From Candidatus Fermentibacteraceae bacterium (GTDB lineage: Bacteria > Fermentibacterota > Fermentibacteria > Fermentibacterales > JCC-6), in contig JADGDO010000003.1 of the NCBI GenBank assembly GCA_016744855.1, positions 124,001 to 188,000 on the forward strand: a DNA stretch of 64,000 nucleotides. The letters are read 5' to 3'. The notes below the pieces were generated by a model that had not been told where the DNA came from, searched no databases, and saw only the letters and a program-made list of their open reading frames with translations. Numbering within the stretch: position 1 is the stretch's first letter; the number at the start of each line of letters is the position of its first letter. Of this stretch, positions 52,571 through 60,316 are shown in pieces. The position numbers and the translations under genes are program-made.

Positions 52571-53134
52571 TTACCAGTTGTAATCAGGAAGATCCCAATC
52601 AGTGATGATCTTCTTCTGGTTTTCCCGGTAGTAATCCAGGTTTTCTTTGTAGTGTTTCCATCCCTGAGCTCTTCCATCTTTTATCTTTCTCATGAGAAGG
52701 CTGAAACCATCAATTATTGCTTCTGGTCTGGGCATACATCCCATTACATAGACATCAACAGGCAGGTACTTATCCAGCACATTAAGAGTGTTGTATGAAT
52801 CAAAATACATACCACCGTTAATCGTGCACGAGCCCAGGGCAACAATGTATTTGGGATCCTGTATCTGCTCATAAACTCTGATAACCCTCTTCAGGGTTTT
52901 CGTTGCAAGATAACCGGAAATTATCAGAACATCGGCTTGTCTGGGTGTGGGTCGCATGGCGATTCCGAATCGTTCCATATCAAACCTGGACGTGTGAAGA
53001 GGTCGCAGCTCAATTGCTCCGCATCCCGTACCATAAGCTGTAACCCACAGGCTGTTTGCCCTGGCCATGTTGGTTATCTTTTCAAAAACCTCTATTTTGT
53101 TTCCCGGTTTCTCCGGGCGTTGATTGCAGTACAT
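52571..53134 (-). CDS. NuoB/MbxJ-like FeS subunit
   Basis: A 187-residue subunit that should carry the terminal N2-type cluster. Cysteines are C38 (TGCGAIEL), C103 (LGSCTINGG) and C133 (MGCMPRPEAI). The position that in complex I is the second of the tandem Cys pair (CCAVEM), and in hydrogenases the second Cys of CxGC, is Gly39 here, read directly from the codons TGC GGA. C3 at the N-terminus is the only other Cys. The ATG at 53134 has AGGAGG 5 nt upstream; the preceding TTG is less likely. Confidence 0.94.
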   Translation of the reverse strand: MYCNQRPEKPGNKIEVFEKITNMARANSLWVTAYGTGCGAIELRPLHTSRFDMERFGIAMRPTPRQADVLIISGYLATKTLKRVIRVYEQIQDPKYIVALGSCTINGGMYFDSYNTLNVLDKYLPVDVYVMGCMPRPEAIIDGFSLLMRKIKDGRAQGWKHYKENLDYYRENQKKIITDWDLPDYNW

Positions 53135-53143
53135 CAAAACCTC

Positions 53144-54043
53144 CTAAAGCATCACGCGGACAAGGTCCACGAGGGCCAGGGTAGTGGGAACAAACCAGAG
53201 AAATCTGATGCTCTGCTCCGTTCTGAATCTCGGAAACACTGAGCTGACCACAACCGGATACATGTACAGAAGGAAAGTCTTCACAAAAAGGCTCAGCCAA
53301 CTGGAAGCTCCTCCGAACAAAAGGCTTACGAAGAGAACCAGTTTAGCAACTCCAAAAAGAGCTCTACCGCTGAACATCAGAGAGAGAAACCTGCTGCTGT
53401 ACTCGGTAGGCGGGCCAATAGGAATCTCCTGGGGAGCAAGAACAATCCCGAATGGATAAGCCATCTGCATTGGAAGAAATGCCAGCAGTGCCCCGGCTGA
53501 AGCAAAAGGGAACCGGAAGATATTCCAACTTGAAATACCTGCCTGCTGCGCTGCAACTATTCCCTCGATTCTGAAGGTGTGTAATCCCACCGCAATCGCT
53601 ACAACAGCAATTGAGAAGGAAAGCTCGTATGAAGACATCTGAGCAAGTCCTCTGCTAACTGCTATAACTGCATACGGATGACCTGAGTTGCCTGCTCCGA
53701 GTGCCATGCCTAAGCATCCAAAAAACATGATATATATCAGAAGGAAAACATCACCTGCGAATGACATGTTCCAGGTAACACTATTTCCAATCACTATAGG
53801 AACCATTAGTAGAACACAGATTGCTCCGGTAATACGGAACATGGGTGCCATCCAGAACATTCCCCCGTGATGAATTGAGGTTTTCTTTCTGAAGAGCTTC
53901 CATACATCTATGAAATTCTGAGTAACCCGGGGACCCATTCTTCCGTGAATTCTTGCAGTTACTGTTCTGGATATACCTCCCAGGAGGAGACCCCAGATTA
54001 ATGAAGCTGCGATTGTCACGACAATAGAGATGATGTTACTCAT
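53144..54043 (-). CDS. NuoH/MbxM-like membrane subunit
   Basis: A 299-residue membrane protein with about eight helices, homologous to complex I NuoH and hydrogenase MbhM, which links the hydrophilic arm to the ion-pumping part. Visible family segments include RIHGRMGPRVTQNFIDVWKL near the N-terminus, SSYELSFSIAVVAIAVG and APQEIPIGPPTEYSS. It follows the fused antiporter gene by 2 nt with GGAGGGATGTAACA before the ATG. Confidence 0.95.
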   Translation of the reverse strand: MSNIISIVVTIAASLIWGLLLGGISRTVTARIHGRMGPRVTQNFIDVWKLFRKKTSIHHGGMFWMAPMFRITGAICVLLMVPIVIGNSVTWNMSFAGDVFLLIYIMFFGCLGMALGAGNSGHPYAVIAVSRGLAQMSSYELSFSIAVVAIAVGLHTFRIEGIVAAQQAGISSWNIFRFPFASAGALLAFLPMQMAYPFGIVLAPQEIPIGPPTEYSSRFLSLMFSGRALFGVAKLVLFVSLLFGGASSWLSLFVKTFLLYMYPVVVSSVFPRFRTEQSIRFLWFVPTTLALVDLVRVML

Positions 54044-54045
54044 TG

Positions 54046-56967
54046 TTACATCCCTCCGTTCAGGAATACGAAAAGAAGCAGCAGGAAAAGCAGTGAATGT
54101 GCCAGGTATGTTCTTCCATCACCGGTGAACAGTGCCCTCACTGCATCACCAAGCATACCGAACGTCTTGTTGACACCACTAAATATTTTTTCTGCATTAA
54201 TATTAGGCAAAAATGCGAGTGCCCTTTTGTAGGGTCTGAAGAAATTGTTCGAGTAGTGAATCTCGTCAGCAGAAGGGGGTATTTCCCCCGCAAACCCAAT
54301 ATCGAGCTGCCCGACATACTTTGGTTTGTGCCCTGAAATCCAGTAAAAGACGAAAGCAAAACCGAATATTCCCATGACCATCAAACCCACCATCCAGGCA
54401 TTCCAGGTTCCCATGGTTGTAAGAACCATATCTCCCTGAATAATTGGAGCAAGACCGGAAAGGCCGGGAATAGCGTCAATCGCCGGTACTAGGAAATTAA
54501 GAAGAAGAGTCGGTTTAAATCCGAGAACCATGATTGCCACAGCAAGAATAGCTTGAGGTATCAGAAGAGGAAGAGGTGCTTCTTTAGCGTGAGCATTTCT
54601 TGGAGATAGCTGTCCCAGGAATACACCATGAAGCAGGCGGAAAGAGTAGAGGAATGCAACAACAGAAGCAAACATTCCAACTATCATAACGGGTAACCAA
54701 CCCTGTTCAACCAGCCCGTTGTAGAGAAGCCACTTGCTTCCGAAACCTGCAAGAGGAGGAATACTGGCGAATGAGATCACTGAGATAAGAGTAAATGCAA
54801 ATGTCCATGGCATCTTCTTCACCAAACCACCCAGGTTATTGAATTCGGAGGTGCCTGTTCTATAAAGCACACCCGCAGCCCCGAGAAACAGGGCCATCTT
54901 AAAGATGAGATGGTGTATGGTGTGATAGAAGGCTGCAGTCCACCCAAGAATGCTCGCAAGGCCCAGTCCCATGAGAATGTATCCCAATTGAGAAACACTT
55001 GCATGTGCGAGCATTTTCTTGTAGTCGGGAGCCATTGCCGCAAGCACAGCTCCGGTAAGAGCTGTTAATGCACCGATCCATGCAATCACTCTACCCCATG
55101 GAAGAGAACCTCCAGTGGAGCTGAGAGCAACAGCAACAAGCAGAAGAACTGAGGCTTTCGAAGAAGTTCCAGAGAGGAATGCGGGTATTGTTCCGGGAGC
55201 AGCCGGATAAGCCTTTACATTCCAGAGGTGAGTTCCGAACTGACCCATTTTCACAAGCGCCGCCAGTGTTAACAGAACAGCAGGAAGCCCAGCGATAGCA
55301 AAACTCCCCCCGGAAAGCAGAATTCCAGCAAGAAGCAGATAGCCCGAAAGAGAGGCAAATACAGCAAACCAGAATGTTCCTCTGGATGCTCGAACGCCTT
55401 TGCTTACAGCAATAACAGCCGCAAAAGCAGAGAATTCCCAGAGGAGGTAAAAGGTTATACCGTTACCCGCAGCAGGAAGAATTGTTAGAGCAGCTCCAGA
55501 GATCAATAACCAGAACCAGTAGTTTTTTTCTCTTCCAATTCTCTTAAAAACACCAGGAAGGCAGAGAAGAGTTCCTATCGCAAACAAGGAGTGGAATACA
55601 TTGCGCAGAGCAGATGACGCGATGATAGCTCCGGAGAAATCCAGTGCTCCCCATGACAATTTTGTAATCCATATACCTGCAAGCAGAATTATCAGAACTG
55701 CAGAAACAGCTGAGGGTTTGTAGGGATTAGTCTCATTTGTTCTCTCTGATCGCTGGCTCCAGAAGCGAAAGAGGTAAACGGCCTCAAGCATGAGACCTGT
55801 AAGCACTGTGTAGAAAATAACAGGAAAATTGGATGCGAGGTGCGCAAGGAAGGCAAACTTTGCCCAGAATACCGGTAGAGGTGGTATCCCCGCAAGAAGC
55901 AGTACAGGTACAAGAAAAATAATCGTACCGAAACCACTCCACTTATCGCTCTTTTCAGGATTTCCCAGCATGAAAAGGCTGAACTTCGCAAGTGAAGAAA
56001 ACACCATCAGTACAATCACAGTCTGGGTATAGAAAGAACCGGTTGTTGTACCTGCAGCAACAAGAAGGAGAGATGCATAAGCAGAAGTGGAATAACCCAT
56101 TATTCTACCAGAGCTGGAGGCCCGGAGACCCGCAAGTTGACTGAAAACCAGCCCAGCAGCACCTATCCATGCATAGATTATCGGGTTCCCAATGGGTAGA
56201 AGAGGAAGAACCTTTGCTGCCCACAAAAGCACCGCCAGACTCCATGTTGCACTGTAAAGACCGGCAACAACAGAGCTCGCTCCCTGATAGAAATCAAGAC
56301 CCCAACCTGCAAGAGGAAATGCTTTTATTTCTGTAACAATAACTGTAAGTAACAGAATTGAAACAAGAATAGCTGATCCACCGCTAAGCAACCCCAGAGC
56401 TTCCAGGGTAAGCATTCCAGTTGATCGATAAAGCGTTGCCACAGCAAGAAGGTAGAGGATTGTAACCAACCCCGAAACCAGAGCAGCCTTTATGGCAGCT
56501 TCCCACCTGCTGCCGCACTTACATGCAGCGGTAAGGCCAATAGTGGAAATTGACCCTATCTCCAGAAAAACAAAAGAATTGAAAATATCTGTCGAATAAA
56601 TCAATCCCAGAGAAGCTGTCAGCAAAGCAAGTATAAGAGGCTGGCTCTTAGGTGTTGTCCGTGCAAAACGGTGAAGAGAAAAAATTGTTGCAGCATACAT
56701 TGCAACAGCAGCCAGAATACCACCTGCGGTGATCTCAAGGTTGATACTCAGTGGAGGTGCTCCAACACCAGTAGAAAGAATCACAGAATCAGATAAATTC
56801 TTAAGATCCCAGGCATCGAGCCTTATGGACAGTACTACTGAGGCAAGAAGTCCTGCCACCAGTACTACATAACTGACAAAACGTGAAGCCCTTGGACTCT
56901 TACTGGGAAGCCATGCATTAACAAAGGCTCCCAGAAGGGGCAGAAATACAGCGAGTGCTTTTACCAT
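54046..56967 (-). CDS. Fused double antiporter subunit (two MrpD/NuoN-L-like modules)
   Basis: A 973-residue membrane protein made of two proton-antiporter modules in tandem. Module 1 (about 1-430) has E136 in VFLEIGSIST and K215 in EIKAFPLAGW. Module 2 (about 460-800) has E511 in LLWEFSAF, K573 in LVKMGQFGTHLW and the HTIHHLIFKM helix. A C-terminal segment with a further helix (HSLLFLLLLFVFLNGG) follows. In Mbx-type complexes the equivalent subunits are usually two genes; here one frame covers both without a stop. It overlaps the MnhC gene by 7 nt. Confidence 0.93.
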   Translation of the reverse strand: MVKALAVFLPLLGAFVNAWLPSKSPRASRFVSYVVLVAGLLASVVLSIRLDAWDLKNLSDSVILSTGVGAPPLSINLEITAGGILAAVAMYAATIFSLHRFARTTPKSQPLILALLTASLGLIYSTDIFNSFVFLEIGSISTIGLTAACKCGSRWEAAIKAALVSGLVTILYLLAVATLYRSTGMLTLEALGLLSGGSAILVSILLLTVIVTEIKAFPLAGWGLDFYQGASSVVAGLYSATWSLAVLLWAAKVLPLLPIGNPIIYAWIGAAGLVFSQLAGLRASSSGRIMGYSTSAYASLLLVAAGTTTGSFYTQTVIVLMVFSSLAKFSLFMLGNPEKSDKWSGFGTIIFLVPVLLLAGIPPLPVFWAKFAFLAHLASNFPVIFYTVLTGLMLEAVYLFRFWSQRSERTNETNPYKPSAVSAVLIILLAGIWITKLSWGALDFSGAIIASSALRNVFHSLFAIGTLLCLPGVFKRIGREKNYWFWLLISGAALTILPAAGNGITFYLLWEFSAFAAVIAVSKGVRASRGTFWFAVFASLSGYLLLAGILLSGGSFAIAGLPAVLLTLAALVKMGQFGTHLWNVKAYPAAPGTIPAFLSGTSSKASVLLLVAVALSSTGGSLPWGRVIAWIGALTALTGAVLAAMAPDYKKMLAHASVSQLGYILMGLGLASILGWTAAFYHTIHHLIFKMALFLGAAGVLYRTGTSEFNNLGGLVKKMPWTFAFTLISVISFASIPPLAGFGSKWLLYNGLVEQGWLPVMIVGMFASVVAFLYSFRLLHGVFLGQLSPRNAHAKEAPLPLLIPQAILAVAIMVLGFKPTLLLNFLVPAIDAIPGLSGLAPIIQGDMVLTTMGTWNAWMVGLMVMGIFGFAFVFYWISGHKPKYVGQLDIGFAGEIPPSADEIHYSNNFFRPYKRALAFLPNINAEKIFSGVNKTFGMLGDAVRALFTGDGRTYLAHSLLFLLLLFVFLNGGM

Positions 56968-57317
56968 TTCAGCTCCTTCATTCTGCGAACATCGGCAGAA
57001 CCGGACTTACGGGCAGCAAGAACACCAACTACCACAAAGAGAGCAGCAACAGCTACCCCGATAACAATAGAAGTAAGAACAAGTGCCTGAGGAAGAGGAT
57101 CGACCATGCTGGATACAGAGGAATCAACTATTGGAGCTGATCTCCCGGGAAGGAAACCGCTCCAGACAAGAATTAGGTTCACTCCCGTGTCAGCAAGAGT
57201 GAAGGCAAGGGCAATACGGAGAATATTTTTTCTTGTAAGAACGCCCCAGAGACCAATAAGCACAAGTCCCAAAGCTGTGACAGCAAGAGACCAGTAGAAG
57301 AGAGACTGAGCGTTCAT
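56961..57317 (-). CDS. mnhC: MrpC/NuoK-like subunit
   Basis: A 118-residue membrane protein with three helices (WSLAVTALGLVLIGLWGVL, IALAFTLADTGVNLILVWSG and VLTSIVIGVAVAALFVVVGVLA). TADTG and ALVLTSIVIG are typical of the MrpC/NuoK family that sits next to the antiporter subunits. It overlaps the MnhB gene by 4 nt and the fused antiporter by 7 nt. Confidence 0.92.
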   Translation of the reverse strand: MNAQSLFYWSLAVTALGLVLIGLWGVLTRKNILRIALAFTLADTGVNLILVWSGFLPGRSAPIVDSSVSSMVDPLPQALVLTSIVIGVAVAALFVVVGVLAARKSGSADVRRMKELKW

Positions 57318-58003
57318 TCGTCACCTCCCGCTTTTCTGTAGGAAGAGAAAACTCCGGAAAGTTCACTGGCAACTTTGGCACCTATAACAAGTGATATCAG
57401 AGGAATGATTCCAGCGGAAAACAATTTGCCGGGAGAACCTGCCGGAAGAACCATATTGTTCAGGAATTGCCCGAACATCATCATTCCCCAGAATCCGAGC
57501 AGTCCGAAGGTCACTCCCGCAAGAGATTCAATGGAAGCGAGAAGCTTCGATTTTCCCGGAATCTTATTGCTGCCCAGCATTACCAGCAAGAAAGCGGATG
57601 CAACGACAGCACCTCCCGGGAAACCACCACCGGGACTGAGATGACCGTGAGTTATTATGTATATGCCGAAAAGCACAATTGACCCGGGAAGGACGCCCGA
57701 AGTGAACGCTACAATTGAACTTGAAGGAGTTGGGTTTGCTCCCATGGGTACTAAAGTTAGGACAAGAACAACTGCAGTGGATGCACTGAACAGCACTACA
57801 ACTTCACCCAGTGTATCCAGACCGCGATAAGCAACAACAACTGCTGTAACGAGATTAACCGATCCGGTATCGTTCACTCCCCGCTCAGTATAATCCTGTC
57901 CGACCCCCTGAAGGCCGGAAGGCAGAGAGTAATCGGGTACAGAAGATATTACTACCACAGAAAGGGCTAAAACGATTATCAGTCCAACAATGGTGCGTAT
58001 CAT
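57314..58003 (-). CDS. mnhB: MrpB-like subunit with N-terminal MbhE-type segment
   Basis: A 229-residue membrane protein. The first 90 residues (SVNLVTAVVVAYRGLDTLGEVVVLFSASTAVVLVL) correspond to the MbhE/MrpA-C-terminal segment, and the rest is MrpB/MbhF with its hallmark HGHLSPGGGFPGGAVVASAFLL. The two parts are separate genes in some Mbh operons. It overlaps neighbours by 4 nt at both ends. Confidence 0.93.
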   Translation of the reverse strand: MIRTIVGLIIVLALSVVVISSVPDYSLPSGLQGVGQDYTERGVNDTGSVNLVTAVVVAYRGLDTLGEVVVLFSASTAVVLVLTLVPMGANPTPSSSIVAFTSGVLPGSIVLFGIYIITHGHLSPGGGFPGGAVVASAFLLVMLGSNKIPGKSKLLASIESLAGVTFGLLGFWGMMMFGQFLNNMVLPAGSPGKLFSAGIIPLISLVIGAKVASELSGVFSSYRKAGGDE

Positions 58004-58251
58004 TCTTCCCCTCCTATCTTACCTTTACCCCAAAGAAAAATCACTGTTGAAATTGCTGCACCTATACTTGCTTCGGTAATTGCAACATCGGGTGCATCCA
58101 TAAGAAGAAAGAGAATTGAAGCAGAGAGACTGACAAAACCCACAATAATTATTGCAGAAATCAGCTTTTTTACAACCAGAGCAGCGACAGCAGCAACTAG
58201 CATCATCACTCCTGTAGCTATTGATGCTGCAGCAAGAAGAGTCATGTTCAC
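58000..58251 (-). CDS. DUF4040 (MbhD/MrpA C-terminal-like) subunit
   Basis: An 83-residue membrane protein with three helices. LMDAPDVAITEASIGAAISTVIFLWG is the conserved DUF4040 block, found as MbhD or at the C-terminus of MrpA. Overlaps neighbouring genes by 4 nt on both sides. Confidence 0.93.
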   Translation of the reverse strand: MNMTLLAAASIATGVMMLVAAVAALVVKKLISAIIIVGFVSLSASILFLLMDAPDVAITEASIGAAISTVIFLWGKGKIGGEE

Positions 58252-58583
58252 CGCTCACCCCCTTTGCTGTTTTCAAGGTCATCAATGATCAGATTATCCG
58301 GTTTCTCAGAAGGTTCATTGTGAGCAGCTCTTGCCAATGCATGACTTGATACCGGATTAGTTAAAACGATGAAGAGAACTATCAGAAGCAGCTTCGGTAT
58401 CCAGGAAGGCTCAAAAAATCCTATACCTGTCAAAAACAATATTGAACCCAGGGTAGTAGCCTTTGTGCCAGCATGCATTTTGTTAAAAACATCAGGCATT
58501 CTGAAAACACCAAGGCCGCTTGCAAAAAGAACAAGAGCACCAAGACCTGTGAGTCCATGCGCCATTATTGAAGTAAAACTCAT
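58248..58583 (-). CDS. mnhG: MrpG-like subunit
   Basis: A 111-residue membrane protein with three helices. LGVFRMPDVFNKMHAGTKATTLG is the MrpG/MbhC signature near residue 30, followed by LTNPVSSHALARAAH. A 25-residue polar C-terminal tail is present. Overlaps neighbours by 4 nt. Confidence 0.94.
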   Translation of the reverse strand: MSFTSIMAHGLTGLGALVLFASGLGVFRMPDVFNKMHAGTKATTLGSILFLTGIGFFEPSWIPKLLLIVLFIVLTNPVSSHALARAAHNEPSEKPDNLIIDDLENSKGGER

Positions 58584-58843
58584 TTCAGTCCTCCATCCAG
58601 ATACCTTGCGATTGCAAGAACACCGAGGAAAGAGAGAACAGAATAAACAAGAGCGACATCCAACAGCATAGCCCTGCCTTGTAGAAATGCTACAAGAACA
58701 AGAAAACCAGTTGTGATCAAGGTGGTGGTATCAAGAGCTACTGCTCTATCTGTTGCTTTCCCGCCAATTATCAGGCGAAGAAATGAGAGGAATAATCCCC
58801 CACCGATCAGCGCAAAGAGAATGATCAGGAATGTATTACTCAA
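58580..58843 (-). CDS. mnhF: MrpF-like subunit
   Basis: An 87-residue protein with three helices. LRLIIGGKATDRAVALDTTT is the MrpF/MbhB signature, followed by LLDVALVYSVLSFLGVLAIARYL. It overlaps the MrpE gene by 8 nt and the MrpG gene by 4 nt. Confidence 0.94.
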   Translation of the reverse strand: MSNTFLIILFALIGGGLFLSFLRLIIGGKATDRAVALDTTTLITTGFLVLVAFLQGRAMLLDVALVYSVLSFLGVLAIARYLDGGLK

Positions 58844-59333
58844 AGATCTTCTCCAATCTGACGGCGAAACTATCTACCATCGATTGAGTCTGTTCGTGCA
58901 CATCGCCTCCGGGAAGAAAGACCCAGTGCACAAAAATTTCGTCATCAATAATGTCTATTGTTATTGTTCCGGGAGTGAGTGTAATTGAATTAGCAACTAT
59001 TGCTTTCGCTCTCTCACTTTTCAATCGGAGCTTGGCTTTAACAATACCTGGTCTGATCGGGATTACTGGTCTGAATATTCTGAAGAATACATCAATGTTG
59101 GCCTTTACCATCTGACCGAGGAAAAACAGTACATACTCCGCTGCTGCAAGGAACTTCTTCGGACGAAGAAGAGTGAAAAGATTGCCAGTGAGTGCGCCGT
59201 GAGTAGAAATCGAAATTATCAGACTCACAACCACACCAATAGAAATCTCCTGTATATCGGTACTGAGAGTTAGGCTTAACCAGATTCCCAGCAAAACAAC
59301 AGAAGTTGAAACAACCGCCGGTGCTTTTCTCAT
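58836..59333 (-). CDS. mnhE: MrpE-like subunit
   Basis: A 165-residue MrpE/MbhA-type subunit. Two N-terminal helices are followed by YVLFFLGQMVKANIDVFFRIF, then the cytosolic block RLKSERAKAIVANSITLTPGTITIDIIDDEIFVHWV. It begins in a 4-nt overlap (ATGA) with the end of rex, so the repressor and the complex are co-translated. Confidence 0.94.
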   Translation of the reverse strand: MRKAPAVVSTSVVLLGIWLSLTLSTDIQEISIGVVVSLIISISTHGALTGNLFTLLRPKKFLAAAEYVLFFLGQMVKANIDVFFRIFRPVIPIRPGIVKAKLRLKSERAKAIVANSITLTPGTITIDIIDDEIFVHWVFLPGGDVHEQTQSMVDSFAVRLEKIFE

Positions 59334-59971
59334 TGGTCAACACGCTCCTTCCTCCGTATTGAATGAGTCAGAACATCGAGTTCTGTCGATACTTCAACGT
59401 ATCGAACTTCAACATTCTCAGGAGCCTTCAGAGGTTCGAGCGCAAAGCTAAGAATCGCTTTGCAACCTGCATCAACAAGCATTTCCAGAGCAGCCTGTGC
59501 GGCACCTCCGGTAACAGTAATGATAGCAATTACCTCTTTTTTTGTTTTGAGAAAATCCGCAATCTCTGTAACTGGTCTTACAAGCTTATCTCCGCATGCT
59601 TTGTTTATTTTTTTCGGATCATTATCAAATATTGAATCGTAGGTATAGCCTCCTGTTCCGGCAAGTCCAGAGATCATCAGTGCACAACCAATACTGCCAG
59701 CACCCACAATTATCAGTGTTGGTGGAACAGTTGTACCGAGAATTTCTTCTATATTTGCAAGGAGATCATCAACTTTGTAGCCCGATCCCTGCTTGCCGAA
59801 CTCCCCATAGATTGAGAGATCCCTGCGTACAGCAGCCGAAGAAATACCGCAATTTGTTGCTAACTGCTGGGATGTCATTATCAACTCACCTCTGATAAGG
59901 GCGAGTCTTAAACAACGAGCATAGTGACTGAGTCTTCGTATAGATTTTTCTGAAACCTTAACAGCGATCAT
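59330..59971 (-). CDS. rex: Redox-sensing transcriptional repressor Rex
   Basis: A 213-residue Rex homologue. The winged helix is at about 10-75 (SEKSIRRLSHYARCLRLAL, TSQQLATNCGISSAAVRRDLSIYGEFGKQGSGY). The Rossmann fold has IIVGAGSIGCALM for NADH binding and TGGAAQAALEMLVDAGCKAILSFALEPL near the C-terminus. Rex senses the NADH/NAD ratio and represses fermentative and respiratory genes. As first gene of the operon it probably controls its own pump. An inverted repeat lies 20-40 nt upstream. Confidence 0.95.
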   Translation of the reverse strand: MIAVKVSEKSIRRLSHYARCLRLALIRGELIMTSQQLATNCGISSAAVRRDLSIYGEFGKQGSGYKVDDLLANIEEILGTTVPPTLIIVGAGSIGCALMISGLAGTGGYTYDSIFDNDPKKINKACGDKLVRPVTEIADFLKTKKEVIAIITVTGGAAQAALEMLVDAGCKAILSFALEPLKAPENVEVRYVEVSTELDVLTHSIRRKERVDQ

Positions 59972-59989
59972 TCAATTCCCCGTTTCATT

Positions 59990-60013
59990 TAGTGATAGTT
60001 TAGACTATCACTA
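59990..60013. promoter_or_regulatory. Inverted repeat upstream of rex, probable operator
   Basis: AGTGATAGT (59991-59999) and ACTATCACT (60004-60012) form a perfect 9-bp inverted repeat, extended to 10 by a flanking T/A pair, with a 4-nt spacer. Another TGATAGT lies at 60081-60087. The classic Rex box (TTGTGAA-N4-TTCACAA) has GTGA and TCAC 6 nt apart; here they are 12 apart, so it is either a variant Rex site or belongs to another regulator. Confidence 0.6.
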
Positions 60014-60224
60014 GTGTACGAAATTTAAAGACAGCAGTCAAGAGCCTCCAGTCAAACTGAAACCCATTTATCTACTAAACTGATAGTGATTATAAACGGC
60101 ACAACATTGCCTATCCTATTCTGCTGTTGCAATCGCATTTACATCATTAATGCGTCAAAAATAAATTGCTTATAATTTTGTTGCAAATGGATGTTTGTCC
60201 CCCGAACCATTAGCGGCATATATT

Positions 60225-60310
60225 ACCGGCAACCGGCTCAACTATGCCGGCTGTATAAACACAAAAGAAGCTTTCGCTTCTACTTTTGCCGGCAGAATAC
60301 CGGCTGGAGG
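60225..60310 (+). promoter_or_regulatory. Structured leader of the glutamate dehydrogenase gene
   Basis: Five CCGGC elements occur in about 80 nt (60226, 60233, 60247, 60289, 60300). GCCGGC at 60246-60251 can pair with GCCGGC at 60288-60293, enclosing a hairpin AGAAGC-TTTC-GCTTCT (60266-60281). The last CCGGC lies directly before the ribosome binding site GGAGG, so alternative pairing could hide it. A TATAAT box lies at 60171-60176. Confidence 0.5.
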
Positions 60311-60316
60311 TCAGAT

